Assembly: GCA_002077065.1 (NCBI GenBank)
Contig: NAJO01000003.1
Span: forward strand, 62,001 to 126,000
Direction: 5' to 3'
Source of the DNA: Cryoendolithus antarcticus
Taxonomy: Eukaryota; Ascomycota; Dothideomycetes; Cladosporiales; Cladosporiaceae
DNA: 64,000 nt
This document shows, piece after piece, positions 31,841 to 43,496 of the stretch. The notes under the pieces were generated by a model. The model was given only the letters and a program-made list of their open reading frames with translations, was not told the DNA's origin and made no database searches. A program made the translations under genes and the position numbers. Position 1 is the first letter of the stretch. Each line of letters begins with the position of its first letter.

Positions 31841-32980
31841 TCATGCTAGCCCGATCTGCTTCGAGATCTTCGACATGATGTCGCCAAAAGCTTTGGCCTG
31901 GGGTCCGTCAGGGTTCGCCACCACAGTCGGCTTTCCAGCGTCTGCGTCAGCACATATTGATGCATGGAGCGGGATGTCGCCTAGGAAGTCGAGGCCGAGC
32001 TCCTCGCATTTCCTCTTAGCACCTGGACTGAAGTCAGTCGCTGACCATACTCACTACGCGGAGGGAACGACTTACCATCACCTCCGAAAATGTCAGTGAC
32101 CTCCCCACATCCTCCACAAACAAACCCACTCATGTTCTGCACCATGCCTAGCCGCTTGACTCCGGTCCGCTCCCAGAAACCCACGCCTCGCACAGCATCT
32201 CGTAACGCCAAGTCCTGTGGCGTCGAAACGATCACGGCGCCAGCTAGCTCGAGTGACTGTGCGATCGTGAGCTGAATGTCGCCAGTGCCGGGCGGTAAGT
32301 CTAGAACAAGGAGATCGAGAGGAGGCCAGGAGGTCTCGAAGAGTAGTTGAGAGAGGGCCTTCTGCAGTAAAGGAGCGCGCCAGGCAAGGGGAGAGGTGAC
32401 AGGAATGAGGAAGCCGATTGAGATTGCTTTGAGGCCGTAGGCTGTCAATGGGACTAGAAAGTTGCGTTCGTCTAGCTCGGGCTCAAGACCTTCAAGCTAT
32501 GACTCAAATTAATGATGAGCCATGAAAGTCGATCACTTCGGTATGATGTATTGGTAAACTTACATTGAGTAGAGTCGGTATGCTAGGTCCGTAGATATCG
32601 GCATCCAAGATCCCAGTAGAGATCCCTTGACGAGCGCTCGCAAGTGCTAGATTTACAGCCAGCGTGCTTTTGCCTACGCCGCCTTTCGCACTGCTGACGG
32701 CGATGATCTTCTTAACGTTCGGGATGGGTCGTTTCTGAGGCACATTGCGTTGCATGCGGGCTGAGAGGTTCTGGGGAATGGGCTTGGAGCGAGGCAGACC
32801 CTGAACAGGTCAGATATGGAATCTCAACTCTTACCAATGCCGTCAACGCGCTCATGTATGACTTACAAGAGGGTTCTCATGGCCGCCGGCTTGCAGGGCG
32901 CCTGCTATCGAGAACGATCGGCTTGCAAAACATTGCTTCAACACTTCAGCGCGGATCGCTGTAGGAAGAGCCAGTATCAT
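31841..32980 (-). CDS. IND1: Mitochondrial P-loop Fe-S carrier, Ind1/NUBPL type
   Basis: Four exons, 32980-32867, 32800-32564, 32496-32076 and 32022-31841 (introns of 66, 66 and 53 nt), give 317 aa. The N-terminus is basic/hydrophobic without acids at the start (a likely presequence). It is followed by [23 protein letters not shown] (deviant Walker A, about 72-85), [26 protein letters not shown], and the paired Cys FVCGGCG near 244-247 that bridge a [4Fe-4S] cluster in the Mrp/NBP35 family. The NPLGLPRS start region and LASTIC-like ending point to Ind1, which assembles Fe-S clusters of respiratory complex I. Retention of IND1 fits an organism with complex I, unlike baker's yeast. Confidence 0.92.
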
Positions 32981-34130
32981 TACAGTGATGAATGGCAAAT
33001 GCTACACGGATCATTGTCCAGCCTGTATGGTCGAAACGGATCTTCGAATGTTGATGGAGTCTCCGCCAAGATCTTTCCACGCCATCTCACTTCATCTCAT
33101 CAATAGACCTGATGCGACACGCCACATCCAACTCCGTTTTTGTACAGTTTTCTCTATTCGAATGACACAAGATATCCCTTCTTTCATCACTGCCGATGGT
33201 GAGGAACTGGAATGAGACCAAGGCGCTGGATACATGTACTACGCGTTGTGTACGCCAGTGACAAATGTCCGCAAACGCCACTCGAGAGCCCGACGTCCTG
33301 CTGTCTGTCGTTCATGTCTGCGTGCTAGCTAGCGACCTTTCTTCCCACCCTTGTCTTTACTGGTCTTGCTGGATTGTGGCGTCGATGCAGGGACGGTGCC
33401 CGCTGCTGATGCCTTCCTGGCGCAAAAGCCGTCACAAACCATCTGATGACAGTTCTTGCAGGGCTGCCATGCGCTCCGATGCTCCTGAGGAGTACTCTGA
33501 TCTTTACCGCGAGGCTTACTGGGTATTTAGTGGAACTCTTGTTGATGTAAGACTCGGTGCCTTGATAGTAGACTGCCTAGGCGTCCGCGGAGTGTCTATC
33601 AAGGATGTGCTTCGTTCGTACTAGCTTTGTTCCTTGGCCTTGGGAGATGGGAATGCTAGCTATAGGTGAGTCTTCGATGCAAGTGTTCAACGACGATCTT
33701 GCGATGAGAATGTCTTTTATCTTAGTACACGGTTCACATTCACCATTTTATAGTGTCCTTCCATGCACAAAATGCGCCGCAGATCGAATTGGCTGACTTA
33801 TGTGCACAAATCGCAATGCCATACCTTGCAAAGAATCGAAACGGACAGTACGTGGGACATATCCAAGCGTGTTGGCTCGCAATTTCGGAGTGCATGCTGT
33901 TCGGCCACGATGTATGCATCATGATGTTGCGCAGCTTAGGATCCCAGGCGCCTCACATCGTCGGACGAGGACGCATGTAATGACCCTGTCGGGGGGGACA
34001 TCAAGCCCTCGGACCATTGACCGGCACAAGGGCTGCGCCGACTCTTCACACGGATTACCTCGACCTCTCATCGACCTCCACTTACCAGCTCCAAAGGTAT
34101 CAATTCCATCGCCACGGTACCATCCCGACA
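32981..34130. other. Intergenic, no supported gene
   Basis: About 1.15 kb between divergent genes. Several ORFs up to 119 codons exist on plus (for example 33265-33624), but they show no family similarity, no intron signals and Cys/Ser-heavy random composition. It should hold the IND1 promoter and the 5' region of the Q-rich gene. Confidence 0.45.
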
Positions 34131-35712
34131 ATGTCAAACAATCGTCCAAACTGGACCAATCCGCAGACTCCGCTACAATGTCCGGGTCATGGACAGCTCG
34201 CTATCAGACCAGCACAACAAGCGCAACAGGTTACTACACCTGCTCAGCGACCTTTCGGTCTCCAGAGTCAGAACCAGTTGCCATTACAGCAGCACGGCCA
34301 GCTGCAAGTGGGTCCAGCACAGGCTACTTACGCGCATCATGCTGTTCAATATAGTACTTCCACTACTACGACGACTACCACCACGAACTCGTCTACGCAG
34401 CAGCAAGTCCAGAACCAACAGCAGTTGCAGGTGCAGCAGCGTCCGATACACCCGCCGCAGCCGCCACAGCTACCGCAAGCGGTACAGCAGACGTATCACG
34501 TACAGCAACAGTATGTACGGCGACTGTCTCCTCCACCACAACTTCTTTCCCAACCGCAAGTACAGCCGCAATACGTACAGCAGTGGCGTGTCCAAGAGCC
34601 ACAGTGCAGCAGCAATATGTGCAACGACAGCGAATGGCTCGACCTTCGCCAGTCAATCAACACATGCAGGTAGTGCATCAGCAATATGTTCAGCAGCAGC
34701 ACACCCAAGCTCAGCAGCAGCATATGACGCAGCAGCGAGTCCAGCAAGGACGTGTTCAGCAACAGCAGACGGTCCAACAAGTGCATGGGCAACAACAGCA
34801 GCCGCCCCTGATTCAGCACAACCACGTGCAACAACAGCACATCGGACAACCGCAGCACGCGCAACAGCATGTTCAGCAACAGCAGTATGTGCAAGTCCCG
34901 GTCAAGGAGCCTCCGAATCAGCATCTTCCGCCTCCACCTCCGAGGATCAAGTCACCACCTCCGCAAGTGCTCTCAAGGCCTCCTCCGAAGCCGCGATCAC
35001 CACCTCCTCAAGTCTTGTCGAGATCTCCTCCAAGGCCCCAGTCGCCGCCCCCTCAAGTCTTGCCGAAATCTCCTAAGTGGTACGTGTGCGATCCTTTCTT
35101 TGATGCCTGTTCTCGTCACGATGTCGTTCAAGTAACATACAGGTCAGGACGTCGAATTCTTCCGTGGCGCGGTTTGGCAACGTTGGACCGAGGCCGCGAC
35201 CCCTACCGCCTCAAACCTCTCCTAAAGTCTCTACGGGTACATCGTCAACGAACAAGTCAACAACTACCAGCGTGCGATGCCTCCCGATCTGCCCAGATGG
35301 CTATGGATGGCTTCATTCCCGTGGCGGCAGGATCTGCCAGAACGGGCAGCACTACGTGTCGAATGTTGCCATCGACGCCGCCTTCAGGGGAGAGTGTACT
35401 ACTTCGTACGTACCGCGCGCGACTCAACAACAGTATGAAGCTGCCTACATGCGCTACAACCATGTTCGCGACTCTTACGGCTGGGCAGTCTGGTACAATA
35501 CACTAGATACTGGCGCAGAAACCGAAAGAAAAGGTGCAAGCAGCTATGAGTCGCCGCCACGCTGCCGCGATGGTCGCTTCGGTCACGATTACCAAAGCCC
35601 TAGAGGAAAGCTAGTATGCGAGCAATGTGGCCACGTCGTTCCTACCCAGCCGCCGACTTCGGAGCAACTAAAGAATCGGACGACAGCATGGCTGGACGCG
35701 CTGCTCTTTTAA
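34131..35712 (+). CDS. Gln/Pro-rich protein with two-part Cys module (frame break in Q-rich exon)
   Basis: The start is ATG 34131 (MSNNRPNWTNPQ). A Q-rich frame runs to about 34600, then the same composition continues in the next frame (-1 relative shift) until KSPKW at 35079. No intron of normal size joins the two frames cleanly, so a real frameshift, an assembly error or an unseen intron is possible. A 68-nt intron (35080-35147, GTACGT donor, phase 2) leads to the last exon 35148-35712. That exon holds a Pro/Thr-rich lead, CPDGYGWLHSRGGRIC with QNGQHY, then QYEAAYMRY, GWAVWY, and CRDGRFGHDY followed 10 residues later by CEQCGH, a likely metal-binding pair. It is related to the genes at 5910 and 35954. 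No known function. Confidence 0.65.
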
Positions 35713-35953
35713 GAAGACCAGGACAGCTTGCACAGGCAGACGATCTCTCCAGCAGGCGATGGCGACATTGGAGCCACATGCCGCACAGCAGTGACGGGCG
35801 TTATGCGCAAGACTATCACCTTCATGCGCTGGACAACTGATAGTCGTCGCTGTAGGGGACCTGCAGCAGTAGTGCCAGCCAACCTGAATGCACAATACCA
35901 ATGATATGTCACCTCATCATATAATTGTAGCTGACAAGCTTCTTCAATAACAG

Positions 35954-36497
35954 GTCAGCGCCACCTCCGTTCATACAGACCCAGTCTTATGAAGGCAGAA
36001 GTCAGTCACCACCTTCTCAAACACCCGTTGCGGCCACTACGTCGAGTATAGTAATTGCGGCCAATGTTCACCCATGCGGCACAGTTCTTTGCCCTGAAGG
36101 CTACGGCTGGCTGCATTCACCAGGCGGGAGAATCTGCCAGAACGGTCGTTACTACATCACCAACGAAGAGCAATCTGCTACCGACCGAGGTCAGCGCCAC
36201 CCAAGGATCCTTGCTCCTACGCCTCGTCAAGCCAGAGAGGCGGAGGCACGCTATCGCAATGTCATAAACCATGAGGATTGGGCAGTGTGGGTCGAGGAGG
36301 ATCTGGAAGGCGTGAGGGAATCTGACGAAGTCGATGAACGCCATGCTGCTATTTTGTTTCGTGTGCCGCGCTGCAAGGACGGCCGCTATGGTCATGGCTT
36401 TGGATGGGTGGATCGTCTTGTTGTTTGCGATACTTGTGGTTACGCGCCGGATCGCGACGTACCTCGTGGAGGGAGGGCAGGCCTGATGAGGGGATAA
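35954..36497 (+). CDS. Second homologous terminal exon with the Cys module
   Basis: After an acceptor (AACAG) at 35953, one frame of 180 codons runs to TGA/TAA-type stop at 36497. It has a Ser/Pro/Gln lead (SAPPPFIQTQSYEGRSQSP), CPEGYGWLHSPGGRIC and QNGRYY, EARYRNV, EDWAVWVEE, and CKDGRYGHGF followed by VVCDTCGY. It begins in phase 2 like the exon at 35148, only about 240 bases downstream of that exon's stop. No Q-rich first exon of its own is visible between them. It is therefore either an alternative last exon for the Q-rich gene or a partial tandem duplicate. Everything needed for coding is intact. Confidence 0.6.
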
Positions 36498-36628
36498 GTA
36501 GGGATGTAACATGTCGGAGGGTAGCTGCGAACCTGGCTCGACCTGCCATGCGGTTCAGAATACGTCTCTTGGTGAACTCAGCTAGGATGCAACGCCCGTC
36601 TTCTACTCTACTCACGTCCCGAACATGT

Positions 36629-37553
36629 CTATGGCTTCTCCAAATGCCCTCCATGATACCCAGTATCCTCCGCATAAAGATGTTGCTCCTCCGGCGCACC
36701 GTACCCACCTCTCCTCAGCCCCTCCAGCCCCAAATCCCCACTCCGAGCGTTCTTCTCCTCGCTATAAGGTCCCATGCTCATGCGCGGTGCATCCCAAGCC
36801 TCGCTCTCACGCGGCTCTGCAAGTCCACCGCTGCCGTAGGTAGCAGAGCTAGGGTCCGTGAAGGGTCCTGCCGGAGCTTCTGGCCGAGGCCGGGATGCCT
36901 TGGAATCCAGGTCGTGCAGTTTGTAGATTCCGCGGCGGTTAGATTGGCCGCGGACATAGAAGTCTAGGAGGAGGGCGGCGATGGTGGAGATCCTGGAGGC
37001 TTGTCAGTCCTGTCCTCATGTCACACACGAAATTAGTGGACGAGGCGACATACATCCCCAGAAACGCAAACGCGAACAGCGCCTTGTAGATCCTGCACAC
37101 CATGATCCCGACATCCTCCCGCCAGTTCTCGACATCGCAAGTGTGCTTCAATGTGGGACTCATATACCACGTCAACAAACTCCAACTCAGCGTCCAGAGC
37201 AGCGCGTTGAAGCCATTGATACCGATATTTAGATCTGATTTCAGGCCCACGAAGCAGTGCAGGCAGATTGTGAAGGTGAGTGCTGCGATGGAGAAGAGGG
37301 AGGAGGCCATGAGCTGTGCGTGGATGTTAGAACTGGTATTCTTGGCGCTTGGTTGGAGTTAGGGGCGTACGAAGATGAATGTCCACGGCGTAGGCCAGTG
37401 ATCGTGCGTGAGGTGGTACATGAAGTAGCTCATTATGCCTCCCACTATCACGGATGATAGCAGCTGAACGGCGCGAAGGCCGTGGAAGGGGATGCGTGGG
37501 TAGACCGAGGGGGCGGTCTTTGCGCCGCCGCGGCGGGAGGAGGAGAAGAGCAT
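36629..37553 (-). CDS. Four-helix MARVEL-like membrane protein
   Basis: Three exons, 37553-37371, 37313-37054 and 36992-36629 (introns of 57 and 60 nt), give 268 aa. Four hydrophobic helices are visible: AVQLLSSVIVGGIMSYFMYHL, a segment across the first junction (TFIFLMASSLFSIAALTFTI), GFNALLWTLSWSLLTWY, and a segment across the second junction (ALFAFAFLGMISTIAALLLDF). The C-terminal 100 residues are hydrophilic, Gly/Glu/Ser-rich and cytosolic. The layout and the C-D-x-E-N-W loop fit fungal MARVEL-domain proteins, which organise membrane microdomains such as eisosomes. The exact role is not assignable. Confidence 0.8.
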
Positions 37554-38533
37554 CGTTGTGTTGTGTCGAAGGTCCCTAGGGGTGTGGTAGGTTGGGGTCT
37601 AAATGCGACCGGCGCCCAATGTACGCTCGATTGCAGGCGTGAACGCGGTGATGGGCGGTGATGTGCGAAAGGAGTGTACTTGCGATCAACGCAGAGACAG
37701 GTGGACGAGATGGACACTCAGGATTGTGTCGGAGACGGAAGTAAGGACGCGAGCAAGCAAAGAGCACAGGTGAGGTGCTGTGGTAGGGAGGCGTGCGACG
37801 ATCCTCCCGTTCAGCCTCCCAGCTCGTTTCGTCTTCGCGTGGGGAGCGGTCTGGGCTGCTGTACTCTCTTCACTGGCGCCTATCTGGCTGTACCTTACGC
37901 TCTGAGCAAAGCCGCTGGAACTCAGGTGCCATTATCATGGTCAGAGAAGGTTCGTTTACTGCCAATTCGACATCGCATCACTCATGTCAGCTTTCGCATC
38001 CATGATTATTGGAGATACAACGCGTTTGCTGGTGCAGGTGTTTCACGCTATTTGTGGACACCCAACCCCTGCCACAGTGCGCATGAATCTCCGATTTACC
38101 AAGACATACGGAGTACACAAACGTCTAACAGCATCGTTGAATACGCCCACCAGTCACCAAACCACCAAGAACATGACGAGCGTAGGTGTCGGACTAGAGC
38201 GGTGAATTATTTCATCTCTCACTTTCACACTATACACGCCGCCCAACTGTGCACTCCGCGCCGCAGCTGTTCGCTCCATGTGTCTCGCAATGCCCACGAA
38301 AATGCTCATATCCCCCGAACGCCTCGCAGATAAGCAGCAGATATATTCGTCATCTCCCGAAACACTTGTCCCCCGACACTAGACGCTTGAGTCGTGCGTT
38401 CGCGGTCTTGCTCCATCCGTGCGCTGTAGTAGGTGGCACTTCGGCTCTCATCCACTCCAGGTGGGCGGCCATAGCCAACCATCCAAGGTCCCTTCGTCTT
38501 GTGTCTCCTCCCGAAATCATGATTGATCCATCA
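37554..38533. other. Intergenic; possible small plus-strand ORF
   Basis: About 980 bases. A plus-strand frame with an ATG at 37710 contains one hydrophobic helix (GCCTLFTGAYLAVPYAL) and a donor-like GTTCGT at about 37950. It could be a small single-pass protein, but similarity is not convincing. The rest shows no supported gene. Confidence 0.3.
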
Positions 38534-40398
38534 TCAATGCGACACCACGACCCTCGCCCCCTCCTTTCCAAGCACTCCCCGTTCCCTCTCCTTCCCCGCC
38601 TTCGGACTCCGATCCCTGCCCTTCTTCCTCGATAAGAATCCCAACATACCCGCCGGCTTCCCACTCCCCTTGTGCTCACTCTCGCCTCCACTACCCACTA
38701 CACCTTTGCCTCCATGCTCCATATCGCTCCAGCTCCCTTGCTCATTGAGCACCATGCTAACGCCGCCTCCACTGACGGATGTACTTCGCGCACTGCCTCG
38801 TGATCGGTGAGAGCGGGGTTGCGGAGGTGCGGCGGGCGTGGTGTCTTCATAGCGAATTGCGCGGGATTTGGGGAGGGCGGCGTTGTCGTTCCGGGGTGGG
38901 TCTCGTGGGGCGGAAGTGGGATCTGAGGTTGGTGGTGGTCCGGGAGGGAAGTGCTCGGCGTAGGATGTGGGTGATTGTTGCTGTTGCGGTTGTATGGCGT
39001 AGTTTGCTGTGAGCGCTGAAGCTGGTAGCGGTGGCGAATCGCTGGGAGAGTGTGTTGAGGATCGTGTTCGGGAGGAGCTGCCAGGTGTGTGGGAACGAGA
39101 GGTTGGTATTGAGCGCGTTGTTTTCACTCGTGGCCGTGAGGAGGATGCATCGGCGCCCTTCTCGCTCTTGGCGTACTTCTTTGTGCTGGACTGTTCGAGC
39201 GCCGCAGCTGCTTTCGCTGCTGCATCGGCATCGGCTGCAGCTTCGCGCTCCTCAGGCATTAGGGTGTAATCGAAAGGCTCGAACATCGTCTCAATCATGC
39301 GATGGAGCTCGTCTGCGCGGGCTTCTTGTGGCGTGGCGTCTTCTCGAAGCTCCGGTCGTGGCTTCTGTTTCCGTGCTCTAGCCTCCAGTGGTGCCTCTTC
39401 CAGCAGCAGCTCCTCTAGATCGTACGTCGCATCGAAATTTGTCTTCTCGCTTGACGGACAGAACACCGGCTCTATCTCCTTCCTCTCGAGTGCCTCAAAG
39501 TCAATCTCCCGAAAGAACGGGTTGTCTGTGAACGTCCCCCACCCGGATGCTCCTATCCGCTGACTTCGATCCTTCTCCAAACAGCTGCTGATCGCATGCA
39601 AACACACATTCGATACTGGCGGGTTCGTACGCGGGTAATCCGGGTCTGCCTTCACAATCTGCTGTGCCAGCGCATCCTGGTGGTTCGCCTCAAAGGGCCG
39701 CTTGTTGTATATGCACTCATAGAACAGCACTCCCAGCGCCCACCAGTCCACCTCTGTGTAGTAACCCTTTCCCATGTACACCTCCGGCGCCAGATAAGCA
39801 AGTGTGCCAGACTTGCTCGTCAGCGGTCTGTGTGGTGTGATGTCCGAAGCGACGTTGAAGTCCGCCAGATGCACATGTCCCTCCGAGTCCAGTAACACAT
39901 TGTCCGGCTTCACGTCTCGATGCACTATCCCCTGCTTGTGCACATACCTCAACGCGCATCCCAGTTCCGAGATCCAGAATCGTACTGCCTCTTCCGTGAA
40001 GGTCTTTCTCGAAATGTGGAAGCGCAAGTCTCCGCCGTTCATTAGGTCGACTACAATATACCTGCCCGCCTGTCAGTGTTTCTCTTTACTTTATCCCTGT
40101 ACTCCTGCTGTGCGACTCACAAGTACTCCATATCCTGAAAGCTATACCGCAGATTGCACAGAAATGGATGATTCAGATGCTCCAACATCCTCCGCTCCCG
40201 TATTATGTTTCGTACGCTTTCCGACCTGACCACCTCATCCTTCCGTATGTACTTCAGCGCGAATGTAAGGCCACTGTCTTTCCGCTCCACGATGCGCACT
40301 TTGCCGAACGCGCCCTTGCCTACTACTCGCAGCAATCGGAAGTGATTCAGGTTGACCTCGTCGGTCATAACCACTGGTTTTCCATTGGAGTTGCCCAT
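38534..40398 (-). CDS. AGC-family Ser/Thr kinase, YANK/STK32 type
   Basis: Exon 1 is 40398-40121 and exon 2 40061-38534 (59-nt intron, phase 2), giving 601 aa. The N-terminus MGNSNGKP has a Gly-2 that suits N-myristoylation. The kinase domain begins about residue 20: GKGAFGKV, the catalytic HRDVKPDN near 137, and DFN (not DFG) near 162, as in the human YANK kinases, then the activation segment and APEVYMGKGY. The junction restores DMEYLYIVVDLMNGGDL. The insert DWWALGVLFYECIYNKRPF is typical AGC. The C-terminal 250 residues are Pro/Ser/Arg-rich and probably disordered. The substrates of this subgroup are largely unknown. Confidence 0.9.
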
Positions 40399-42799
40399 TG
40401 TATGTGTAGAAGCGTAGGTGCGCTGTCAAAGGGATGGCGTCGTCAACCGGCAGCAATATCGTCTCCAGCACCCGCGAATTCGTCTGTGGTGTCGTTGACT
40501 ATTCCGCACTCATCATGTCGCAGTACAGTGTTGATCCCTATGCGTGGTATCTTCCTCTGTGGCGCACAGCAATCCAGTCACCCTTGTCCCGACAATGCCG
40601 TGCAGATTCCCAATAGTGGCAAACTCCCAATCGCGATGCTCCAATTCCCACACAACAGCAATTGCAGCAGACAGATGCAGAAGTGGAATGCTGTCCGCAA
40701 ACCCGCTCCGGCAACCCGGCTCGAAACCTCTACGCACGATCGTCCAAGGAAAGCTTCTTAAAGTCCGACCAGATGAATGCAAGCCAAACCCGGCAGAGCA
40801 GTAAGTGTTGCAGAGATGGAGCCAGGAATATCCTTGGAGGGTAGACGTCTTCTCGCAAGTGATGCCGAGCGAGAGAACGTGCAAAGTATGAAGAAGCTCG
40901 GTGGAACGAATGAGGCTGAAGTTTATTGTAGCAAGGGTGGAGGACTGTAGTGGGAGGTGTACGGCCAAGAGGTGGGAGATCAATGGTGACGACGGAGGCA
41001 GAAGAGGGGTTGACAACTAGACGACAACGGTATTTGGGGTGGAGAGCGGAGGGTAGGCGGTCAACAAGTAGTGGGAATTGAAGGCATCACGAGACGAGAC
41101 GAGATCATCAAGCTAACCGTACTATCGTTTGACGCAGGTGCTCTTGGTAACGAAATACAGAAGATGCTTTCGTCTCCGGGCGATGCGCCTATGCGATGCG
41201 TCCAGTGTGATCGGCGGCGTTACTCGCATGTAGGAAGAAAGTCTTGGGGGCGGGCTCTGCGGGCTCCACAAACGTGCGTGCATTGTCATGGCCGTAGCGT
41301 GCTGATCGCGTTGGGGGTGTGCTGGGCGGGTGGCATCTCTTCGGCATCGCACAGGGACTACTGTAAGGCGATGTATGAGTGAGGCACCATGCTGCAAGGT
41401 GCATGTGTTGAAGTACTGTACTTGGTTCGTCTCTCACCACAACTGGTAGCGACTTCCAGTTTGCTGGTCACTCGCTGCTGGAACAGTACATTGCGTGCCT
41501 CGGATAATGCAATTCATTGATAATATCCGACAGCCATTGCCCGTTCGCCACTGATCTTCAGCTCACCCACTCCATATCCGAAGCCGAACAATCGGCATTC
41601 CGGATGAAGCATCAGCTCATTTGTAGTGCGCGCCTTGTACCAACTTCCGCAACCGCGTTACCAGTACCTCAAGAGCCACGCGGTGCAATGTGGTCGCAGT
41701 GAAGGTTTGACAACATGCGCTCATCTGCGGGACATGCGCAGACCCGCCGCATGCGATGCCGTTCGTCCTGTATCATCGACGCGTTGCCGACAGACAGCAT
41801 CGTCGGGCTATCTGGAAGCGATGCCTTGCAGTGGAGGCATCTGACATGCATCTCGCACCTCCTGCACTGCTTACATGCACTCATATACCTCACTTTTGCA
41901 GACCGAATGGCTCCGGCCCACGTCGTACCCACAGCAAACCCTCTGAACCACGTGGCACAAGCACGAGAGCGGAGTCGGTCGACAGACGACAGGCGAATCA
42001 GCGTCCACCACCTGAATACCATCCCTCCGTCCGAATTTCGTGCGCTGTCAGAGTTCTTCCAGAACAGCGAGCCTCTTGCTCAAGCATGAAGCCACATGCG
42101 ATGCTCGACCTCTCCGCTGTCGTGCAGTCGCTGTAATGACATGCCGACGTGAGTGATTACACTCTACTACAGTACATACCATTTTTTGTGATTACGACAT
42201 TGCCACCTCACATCCGACCCCCACGCACACCCGCTTTGACGATCAGCGTCGTCAATCAAACCTCCCACAAAAGCGGCACAATTTCAGGCAGATCCCCAGC
42301 TCTTTCCGTGAGCTCAGGCGTCACAGTTCGAAATGCCGGACCCGCTAATGCAGTTTGACGAGTCGCGATAGCGTGCCGTGGCCTTGGTAGATCGAGTCAT
42401 GGGGAGTAGCTTATCAGAGGGGTAGATGACCTGGTGGGTCCTGTTCGCACGCGCTTTGGCAGTGGTGATGGCAGTGGGAGTGGAGTACAGTAGAGGTGCA
42501 TAAGCATGATTACTATGACTGGAGAGACGGGACGACGAGCCGGCGTGTAGGGACGGAATCAACAGTAACGAGAGTATAACAGATTGTAGGTGATGAAGTG
42601 CTCCATATGTAGGCATGATAGCAAAGTGTAGATCTCCCCCGATTCAACGCCTCCATACCGCCCAAGTCCTTCCCTTTCGTTGTCCAATGCATACCTAACT
42701 CCCAAGCCAAATGTTTCCTGCTACGCCAGATTGTCTGCTCGTGTGCCTGCAGGGAATCATGGAGATAAGCCTTCATACTATGTTCGAGTACCGTGTCCT
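40399..42799. other. Long gene-poor interval
   Basis: About 2.4 kb without a gene I can support. ORFs of 80-167 codons occur on both strands (for example minus 40513-41016), but they overlap each other, lack family motifs, and have Cys/Arg/His-rich composition typical of random frames. The part next to 40399 should be the kinase promoter and 5' UTR. A non-coding transcript is possible but not shown. Confidence 0.4.
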
Positions 42800-43496
42800 C
42801 TAGACCTCCATCGTACCCGCCGGCTCATCGTCTTCATCATCGTCATTGTAGCTCCCTACGCTGCTCATCTCATCACTGTCGTCCGTCTCGTGCCCTGCTT
42901 CATCGGCTTGCTCTTTCGAGGCGTATTTGGTCACGTACTCTGCGGAGAGACCTCAGTCAGCGCTGATACCTAGGCTTATACCTCCCAGTGTAGGTCACCT
43001 CCATACACACAGGATAACTCACCCTTCACCTTCGCCTCATACCCCCTACTATCCCTCATCATCAACGCCGCCGCCTCCCCATTCAGCGGATCCGTCGGGT
43101 TCGGATACCGCAGCAACTGCGGCAGGAACACCTCGAATATATTCACCATATCGTACATCGGACTCCACGTCTGGTTGATGACGTCTAAGCAGACGGACCC
43201 GCTCAGCTCGTCGATGTTGGGGTGGAAGATGCGATTGACGAAACCGATGGAAGGTGATTTGTAGGGGTATTGGTCGGGGAGCTCGACATGGATTTTCCAG
43301 AGGCCGCCGTGGAAGGGTGCTGTCACATCTTGTTAGTAGTGGAGATTATGAAAGGATGGCAGGTCAACCCACTCTCTTCCGGCCCCTTGAACCGTACGTA
43401 GAACTCTTGCATATTGTCATTCACGAGCGTGACTTCGTAGTCACTCATGAGCATCTTCATGACGTCCGTTTCGATCCGCCGCTTAGGGCTCGACAT
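42800..43496 (-). CDS. UBC8: Ubiquitin-conjugating enzyme E2, Ubc8/UBE2H type
   Basis: Three exons, 43496-43373, 43319-43023 and 42939-42800 (introns of 53, 50+ and 83 nt, the last with GTGAGT), give 186 aa. It starts [16 protein letters not shown], the usual Ubc8 start. The UBC core has [30 protein letters not shown], the active-site Cys in SGSVCLDV near residue 85, and [24 protein letters not shown] follows, and an acidic C-terminal tail ([10 protein letters not shown]) is encoded by exon 3. Ubc8 acts with the GID/CTLH ligase in glucose-induced degradation of gluconeogenic enzymes. The intron after codon 41 leaves one base of the next codon in exon 1, and the third intron leaves phase 1; both restore the conserved frame. 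Confidence 0.94.

Noticed and set aside
30666..31844. 392-aa minus-strand ORF across tyrosinase
   Set aside because: Antisense shadow of tyrosinase exon 2; the plus strand has the copper-binding motifs.
37710..38000. DMAC1/DUF4536-like small mitochondrial protein
   Set aside because: Only a vague similarity around one hydrophobic helix; the Cys pair pattern and end of the protein do not fit.
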